Source of the DNA: Schizochytrium sp. TIO01
Taxonomy: Eukaryota > Sar > Bigyra > Thraustochytrida > Thraustochytriidae
NCBI GenBank assembly: GCA_004764695.1
Contig: SMSO01000031.1
Span: 8,055,261-8,119,260 of the forward strand
Direction: 5' to 3'
Length of the DNA stretch: 64,000 bases
The notes below the pieces were generated by a model, which saw only the letters and a program-made list of their open reading frames with translations, was not told the DNA's origin and did not search any database. The stretch's first letter is position 1; each line of letters opens with the position of its first letter. Of this stretch, positions 62,889-64,000 are shown piece after piece. The translations under genes and the position numbers were made by a program.

Positions 62889-63349
62889 TTTTTATTGCCA
62901 CTGAGCTATCAATGCCTATTTACAGCTAGTTAGCAAATAGCTTAGCAGTGTTACATTACCTCGTCACCGCTACTTAGGGTGGTACTAACCAGGTTATAGC
63001 ACGCACTACCACCGCATAACCCTAGTTGAGTTGAGTTGAGTTGAGTTTCATGGAAATTCACAAAAACCATAGCGCACGAATAACTTATGGCAGGTGGCCT
63101 GGGATAATGGAGATGAGCTATGGATAATGCCCTTCCCTCGCCACTTGTGCTGTTCGTACTTAAGAATTCTTGCTCAGGGCCCTGAGCAATGCAGCGGAAA
63201 GCTGATTGTTTTAGTACCCTGAGCCAGTTTTATGAATAAGGATTCAGTTTATGTTTAGATGACAATTTCTGAGAATGTTTCGTTTTTTATAAAAACTTCG
63301 CGGCACCTCAATCTGGGGCCGTGGAGTATTAGGCGTACATACAAGCTTT

Positions 63350-63595
63350 TATCTGAGCACCTTGAAGGGCAAGTTCTATTGTATTGCTGATGCTTTCCAA
63401 CTCTCACTGAGCTCCGACCTTGTTAAAAGTTCAAGCTGCCTTCGCAGCACTGCAGCAGTATCCGACCTTACACATCTGGGAGAAGGAGCACTGATCCTCG
63501 AAGGAATAGGACTGACAAAAGATCTTCGCAAGAGCTTCCAGTCGATGTACATTATGGTAAAGAACGAGTGTTTGAGCAAGCTTAAACAAGATTGA
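63350..63595 (+). CDS. Coding-like terminal exon (unrecognised, partial)
   Basis: The frame ending at TGA 63595 has very regular RNY codons for about 78 codons (GKFYCIADAFQLSLSSDLVK, LTHLGEGALILEGIGLTKDL, SMYIMVKNECLSKLKQD). It has no ATG at its left. An adjacent ATG-initiated frame (63259-about 63390) reads MTISENVSFFIKTSRHLNLG and ends in the same region out of phase. An intron or an indel near 63340-63370 (AG after CTTTTATCTG) could join them. No family is recognised. Confidence 0.35.
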   Translation, partial: YLSTLKGKFYCIADAFQLSLSSDLVKSSSCLRSTAAVSDLTHLGEGALILEGIGLTKDLRKSFQSMYIMVKNECLSKLKQD

Positions 63596-63675
63596 TTGCC
63601 AATTCAATTTGTGTTCACTTGCCGTACAAGATCTGTAGCATCATTCAGGGAGATCCAAAAATCTGTTCTGATGGG

Positions 63676-63876
63676 TTATGAGCAACGAACACAAGAAAAA
63701 AGCTTGCTTGAGCTGCGACCTGAGGGCTGTTCGCCTCGCAGCTCGTAATAGAGCTCGTGAAAGAGAAAGCTCCGCGCACCGTCCACAGCTTTGCAGATGT
63801 CGAAGTCTTCCGCGCCGTGGAAACTTCTGCGCCTGAGGACATGTGATGAGCTGTTTTCCACACTTTGTGCACACAT
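63676..63876 (-). CDS. Coding-like short frame (unrecognised)
   Basis: ATG 63876 opens 66 codons with regular RNY pattern (HGAEDFDICKAVDGARSF, LFHELYYELRGEQPSGRS) and a Cys-rich end. It is convergent with the plus-strand piece just before it. Without a recognisable domain it could be a short exon or a gene remnant. The opposite frame and the other two minus frames here are also partly open. Confidence 0.28.
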   Translation of the reverse strand: MCAQSVENSSSHVLRRRSFHGAEDFDICKAVDGARSFLFHELYYELRGEQPSGRSSSKLFSCVRCS

Positions 63877-64000
63877 TTGCTTATTTTCAATTAACTTTTT
63901 TCTTCCTTCCTTCCTTTCTTTCTTTGCGGATCAAATAAGGACACAACCGATGTTTCACTTTCACGAAACGATCTAAAGCTACAGATAGAGAAACAAAATA
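63877..64000. other. Window end
   Basis: A short pyrimidine tract (TTCC/TTTC) at 63900-63925. Nothing else is seen. Confidence 0.6.

Larger units (their letters stand above)
60266..63349. other. Microsatellite-rich spacer
   Basis: No gene recognised. Tracts include (TTTC)n at 60786-60826, 61027-61043 and 61149-61189, (GAA)n at 62062-62084, (TTAATAAA)n at 62373-62396, (CATT)n at 62815-62888 and (GAGTT)n at 63022-63046. Frames of up to 120 codons are low-complexity. A TATATATG-rich block at 60445-60482 lies upstream of the NAGS start and may be part of its promoter. Confidence 0.6.

Overview
The window is nuclear DNA of a microbial eukaryote. It has long protein genes with few or no introns, clear GT-AG introns in others, AATAAA-type signals 3' of genes, kilobase intergenic stretches full of tetra-, penta- and hexanucleotide microsatellites, and eukaryote-only gene families (ESCRT-III CHMP1, the splicing factor Crooked-neck/Clf1, FYVE, 7TM-RGS, a centrosomal LisH protein). 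A bacterial/plant-type N-acetylglutamate synthase with a mitochondrial-type leader, a FOR20/CEP20 homologue (a lineage with centrioles or flagella) and Crinkler-like effector/NTPase genes together point to a flagellated protist, most likely a stramenopile such as a thraustochytrid-like labyrinthulomycete. That placement is an inference.

Layout. 1-13.7 kb has no long ORF. Phase-consistent exons can still be read there, the best being the 3' end of a spliced membrane-protein gene at 9771-10332. 13.7-15.6 kb holds a 7TM-RGS receptor, and 16.1-17.1 kb holds small genes. 18.97-22.9 kb is a large gene combining several SUMO-interaction-like motifs, a PARP6/8-like catalytic domain and a SWIM zinc finger. 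24.5-28 kb carries a FYVE protein and the two-exon CEP20 gene. 28.9-33 kb is a coiled-coil, acidic-run protein. 34.9 kb is CHMP1, 36.8-40.2 kb an ankyrin-repeat protein, 41.6-43.2 kb a TruB pseudouridine synthase, and 43.9-46.0 kb CRNKL1/Clf1.

46.9-55.6 kb looks different. It has a frame-broken nuclease-kinase gene, a small putative DNA-binding protein, an intact P-loop NTPase-nuclease of Crinkler type, and two same-strand genes only 34 bp apart encoding related membrane-anchored proteins. These are followed by a divergent 3-TM protein and a broken fragment with a Walker-B-like motif. I read this as an effector- or virus-like accessory island. 56.7-60.3 kb returns to a small tail-anchored protein and NAGS. 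The rest is mostly microsatellite-rich spacer with two short coding-like pieces near 63.4-63.9 kb.

No operon logic applies outside the island. The host genes cover signalling (RGS, FYVE), membrane remodelling (CHMP1), centriole/cilium (CEP20, possibly the coiled-coil protein), RNA processing (CRNKL1, TruB), arginine synthesis (NAGS) and ADP-ribosylation. I found no rRNA, tRNA or CRISPR array by eye.
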